Source: Maridesulfovibrio hydrothermalis AM13 = DSM 14728 | GTDB taxonomy: Bacteria > Desulfobacterota > Desulfovibrionia > Desulfovibrionales > Desulfovibrionaceae | DNA length: 64,000 nt | Assembly: GCF_000331025.1 (NCBI RefSeq) | Contig: NC_020055.1 | Span: 2,699,370 to 2,763,369, forward strand | Direction: 5' to 3' | Shown: piece after piece, positions 61,892 to 64,000 of the stretch | How positions within the stretch are numbered: position 1 is the stretch's first letter | Layout: every line of letters begins with the position of its first letter | Position numbers and translations under genes: made by a program | The notes under the pieces: generated by a model | The model's database searches: none | Seen by the model: only the letters and a program-made list of their open reading frames with translations | Told to the model about the DNA's origin: nothing

Positions 61892-62533
61892 TTAACCATG
61901 TTTTTTCAGTATTTTTGTTATTTTAGAATTAATCTCAGCAGAGACTTTTTCAGGGGATTGATCAGCGTTAACAACTATTATGCGCTCATGATTGAGAGCT
62001 GCCCATGTCAGATACCCTTCCCTAATCCGGTTATGAAATTCTAATGATTCAGCTTCGAACCGCCCTTCCTCCTGCATTTTGTTTTCCTGCAGGTTGCGCG
62101 TCATGGCTCTTTTAAGGCCGACTTCAGGCTCAATATCAAGCAGAATAGTCAAATCTGGCCAATGACTTCCGACAGCTACATCATTCAGACTGCGCAAAAG
62201 CTTTGGATCAAGCCCCCTTCCGTATCCTTGATAGACAATCGTCGAGTCAGCAAACCTGTCGGAAATAACAATTTTACCAGCTTCAACAGCCGGACGAATA
62301 ACCTGACTGACATGCTGCGCCCTGTCTGCAAGATACAAAAACAGTTCACACTCACCTGTAATATCAGTGCTTTCCATATTAAGCAGTATTTTGCGCAGCT
62401 CTCTGCCTATACGGCTTCCACCAGGCTCAAGCGTTACATCAACGGTGTGGCCGGACTCTTCAAGAAAAGCTTTGAGTAATTTTATCTGAGTAGTTTTACC
62501 GGTTCCCTCTATCCCTTCAAAGGTAATGAACAT
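61892..62533 (-). CDS. tmk: Thymidylate kinase
   Basis: 213 residues. [14 protein letters not shown] is the P-loop, [16 protein letters not shown] the base-binding Arg segment, and [19 protein letters not shown] the lid and DRY-like motif. It phosphorylates dTMP. Its start overlaps the upstream exoribonuclease gene by 25 bases. Confidence 0.96.
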   Translation of the reverse strand: MFITFEGIEGTGKTTQIKLLKAFLEESGHTVDVTLEPGGSRIGRELRKILLNMESTDITGECELFLYLADRAQHVSQVIRPAVEAGKIVISDRFADSTIVYQGYGRGLDPKLLRSLNDVAVGSHWPDLTILLDIEPEVGLKRAMTRNLQENKMQEEGRFEAESLEFHNRIREGYLTWAALNHERIIVVNADQSPEKVSAEINSKITKILKKHG

Positions 62534-63546
62534 TGAGCAACCTCCGTTTTTTTTAGATCACATTTACTTGACGGATTATCAGGTGATTTTTCGGGTTTAT
62601 ATAGATAACGGTCCAAAAATCTCTGGTATGGAGTCCAGTTAGCTCCAGTACCTTCAAGTTTATCCAGTTCCGCAAAAACAGTATTCATTTTTGCATCAAT
62701 GTTATCTGCAAAATGCAAAATAAAAGCTTCAGGGGTTTTAGGCCGTTTCGGTGCACCAAAAGCCAGTTCACCATGATGAGACAATATCAAATGTTTCAAG
62801 TGAAGCTTTAACTTAGCATCGAGATCTTTTGATTTCTGCAAAAAAGGATCTATTATTTCAACCCCTAAGTGGATATGGCCGAGCAGCCGCCCTTCATCAG
62901 TAAAATCATTGGTCAATCCACCGGTAAGCTCCCAAGCCTTACCTATATCATGAAAAATTGCAGCAGCTAAAACAACCTGCCGGTCTACATCAGGGTAGTT
63001 GTCACAAATAGACATACACAGCCTGGCAACAGACAATGTATGCTCGAGTAAACCTCCGACATATGCATGATGAACTGTTTTAGCTCCGGTAGCGTTTAGT
63101 AGTCTCTTATAAATTTCTTCATCTTTTAAAACCTTGCGGCAAAATTTCTTCCACGGAGGATGAACCATATGCTCGGCAATAAGATAATCAAGATCCTGCA
63201 TCATATCTTCCGGCTTTTCCGGACTGGATGGCAGGAAATCAGTTATATCTAGACTATTGTATTCGGGGTCAAGCACTTCAAGCATTTCAATTGTGAGTTG
63301 TGCTTTATCTCTGTATGATCCGACAAGACCTCCGGCAACTATAAACATGCCCGCTTCGAGGCTTGCAAAAGACTGGCTTAAAGGACTCCAGATTTTTGCT
63401 TCGACTGTACCGGATTTATCTTGCAGACATAAATTCCAGAATGGACCGTTTCTAGATTCACGCATCTGTGCATCTGCAATAAGAAAGATGTCTTTGACTC
63501 TTTCTCCATTTATAAAATCTTTAATATATGTAATTTTTTGTGACAC
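62509..63546 (-). CDS. OB-fold/HD-domain 3'-5' exoribonuclease (YhaM-like)
   Basis: 345 residues: an N-terminal OB fold ([20 protein letters not shown]) and an HD phosphohydrolase core with [30 protein letters not shown] and [20 protein letters not shown]. YhaM of Gram-positive bacteria has the same plan and trims RNA and some DNA ends. The TAG/TAA end overlaps tmk, so both are translated from one mRNA. Confidence 0.88.
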   Translation of the reverse strand: MSQKITYIKDFINGERVKDIFLIADAQMRESRNGPFWNLCLQDKSGTVEAKIWSPLSQSFASLEAGMFIVAGGLVGSYRDKAQLTIEMLEVLDPEYNSLDITDFLPSSPEKPEDMMQDLDYLIAEHMVHPPWKKFCRKVLKDEEIYKRLLNATGAKTVHHAYVGGLLEHTLSVARLCMSICDNYPDVDRQVVLAAAIFHDIGKAWELTGGLTNDFTDEGRLLGHIHLGVEIIDPFLQKSKDLDAKLKLHLKHLILSHHGELAFGAPKRPKTPEAFILHFADNIDAKMNTVFAELDKLEGTGANWTPYQRFLDRYLYKPEKSPDNPSSKCDLKKTEVAQCSLPLKG

Positions 63547-63705
63547 TTCTTGCTATTCCTGAATTGCTTTGATACCTCGCCACAAGGCGTGAGTTATTTT
63601 ACTGTTGCTGATAGCGTAATTGCAACCAACCGGAATCTGTATTCATAGTCAAACCAGTAGAAGACTGTCCAATTTTTTTTGTCGCTTTCTTTAAACGGAG
63701 TAAAA

Positions 63706-64000
63706 ATGAATATTCTTTTAACCAACGATGACGGTATTCAGGCCACCGGTTTGAGGGCGCTTTACCATGGTTTAAAAAGAGCCGGAATGAACGTGCAGGT
63801 AGTCGCTCCCGTAACAGAACAGTCTGCGGTGGGACATGCGGTTTCACTTTCCTCTCCCCTGCGTGTTAAAAAATTCGAAGAGGACGGCTTTACAGGACTC
63901 GGTGTTTACGGGACTCCAGTAGATTGCGTCAAGCTTGGACTCACTACATTATTAAAAGACAAACCCGATATTGTTGTTTCCGGAATTAACAGTGGAGCCA
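63706..64000 (+). CDS. surE: 5'/3'-nucleotidase SurE, N-terminal part (cut by window edge)
   Basis: The first 98 residues of SurE: MNILLTNDDGIQATGLRALY with the metal-binding Asp pair, VVAPVTEQSAVGHAVS, YGTPVDCVKLGL and VSGINSGA. It removes phosphate from nucleoside monophosphates and other substrates. CGGAG lies six bases before the ATG. The rest is beyond 64000. Confidence 0.95.
   Translation, partial: MNILLTNDDGIQATGLRALYHGLKRAGMNVQVVAPVTEQSAVGHAVSLSSPLRVKKFEEDGFTGLGVYGTPVDCVKLGLTTLLKDKPDIVVSGINSGA

Overview
The window looks like the chromosome of a moderately AT-rich marine sulfate reducer of the Desulfovibrio (Maridesulfovibrio-like) group. The strongest pointers are a periplasmic [NiFe] hydrogenase (hynBA) whose large subunit starts MSGCKA, as in Desulfovibrio enzymes, and a periplasmic selenocysteine formate dehydrogenase with its own tetraheme cytochrome c. 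LL-diaminopimelate aminotransferase, a PaaK/ACT-domain pair and several small proteins of the type common in this group agree. No prophage, insertion sequence, CRISPR array or rRNA was found. Both ends cut genes: lysA on the left and surE on the right.

Layout. 1-9.7 kb (minus strand): lysA (partial), a small lipoprotein and mutS in one run; lapA/lapB and a HIT protein; a three-domain DHH-CBS-nucleotidyltransferase; xerD. 9.8-16.3 kb (plus): dapL, folK, a PP0621-like membrane protein, a transaldolase-fold protein that has lost its catalytic residues, a secreted TPR protein and a DsrE-like protein. 16.3-25.9 kb (mostly minus): glutamate decarboxylase, a secreted nuclease, two tandem tRNA-Leu(GAG) genes, pgk-tpiA-secG, rimI, and a DUF6485-GAF-mreB-suhB run; a Nudix gene lies on the plus strand. 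26.2-34.4 kb (plus): an unknown 581-residue protein, gcvT, then the formate dehydrogenase operon. 34.5-37.3 kb (minus): trmO, a zinc-ribbon protein, gpmI and rsfS. 37.8-41.6 kb (plus): paaK with an ACT partner behind a long leader with a terminator, rtcB, and an Hpt protein. 41.6-49.7 kb (minus): kup, dapB, a divergent NAD-dependent DNA ligase, a K+ channel, uvrB. 49.8-57.4 kb: a small unknown gene, aat, an orphan fumarate-reductase-type cytochrome b, an M16 peptidase lipoprotein, an M20-type peptidase and a C-type-lectin-like surface protein. 57.5-64 kb: hypC, the hydrogenase maturation protease, hynA, hynB, tmk, a YhaM-like exoribonuclease and surE (partial).

How the genes fit together. Most are housekeeping: lysine/DAP synthesis (lysA, dapL, dapB), lower glycolysis (pgk, tpiA, gpmI), repair (mutS, uvrB), tRNA biology and the cell envelope. 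The energy genes are periplasmic: formate dehydrogenase and hydrogenase both export a Tat-signal subunit and would feed electrons to multiheme cytochromes. The items most worth a second look are the UGA-selenocysteine codon that splits the formate dehydrogenase frame, the Tat-like tail on its beta subunit, folK and a small repeat protein that lack any normal start codon, the transaldolase pseudoenzyme, the orphan FrdC and the paaK leader. No clearly new multi-gene system stood out.
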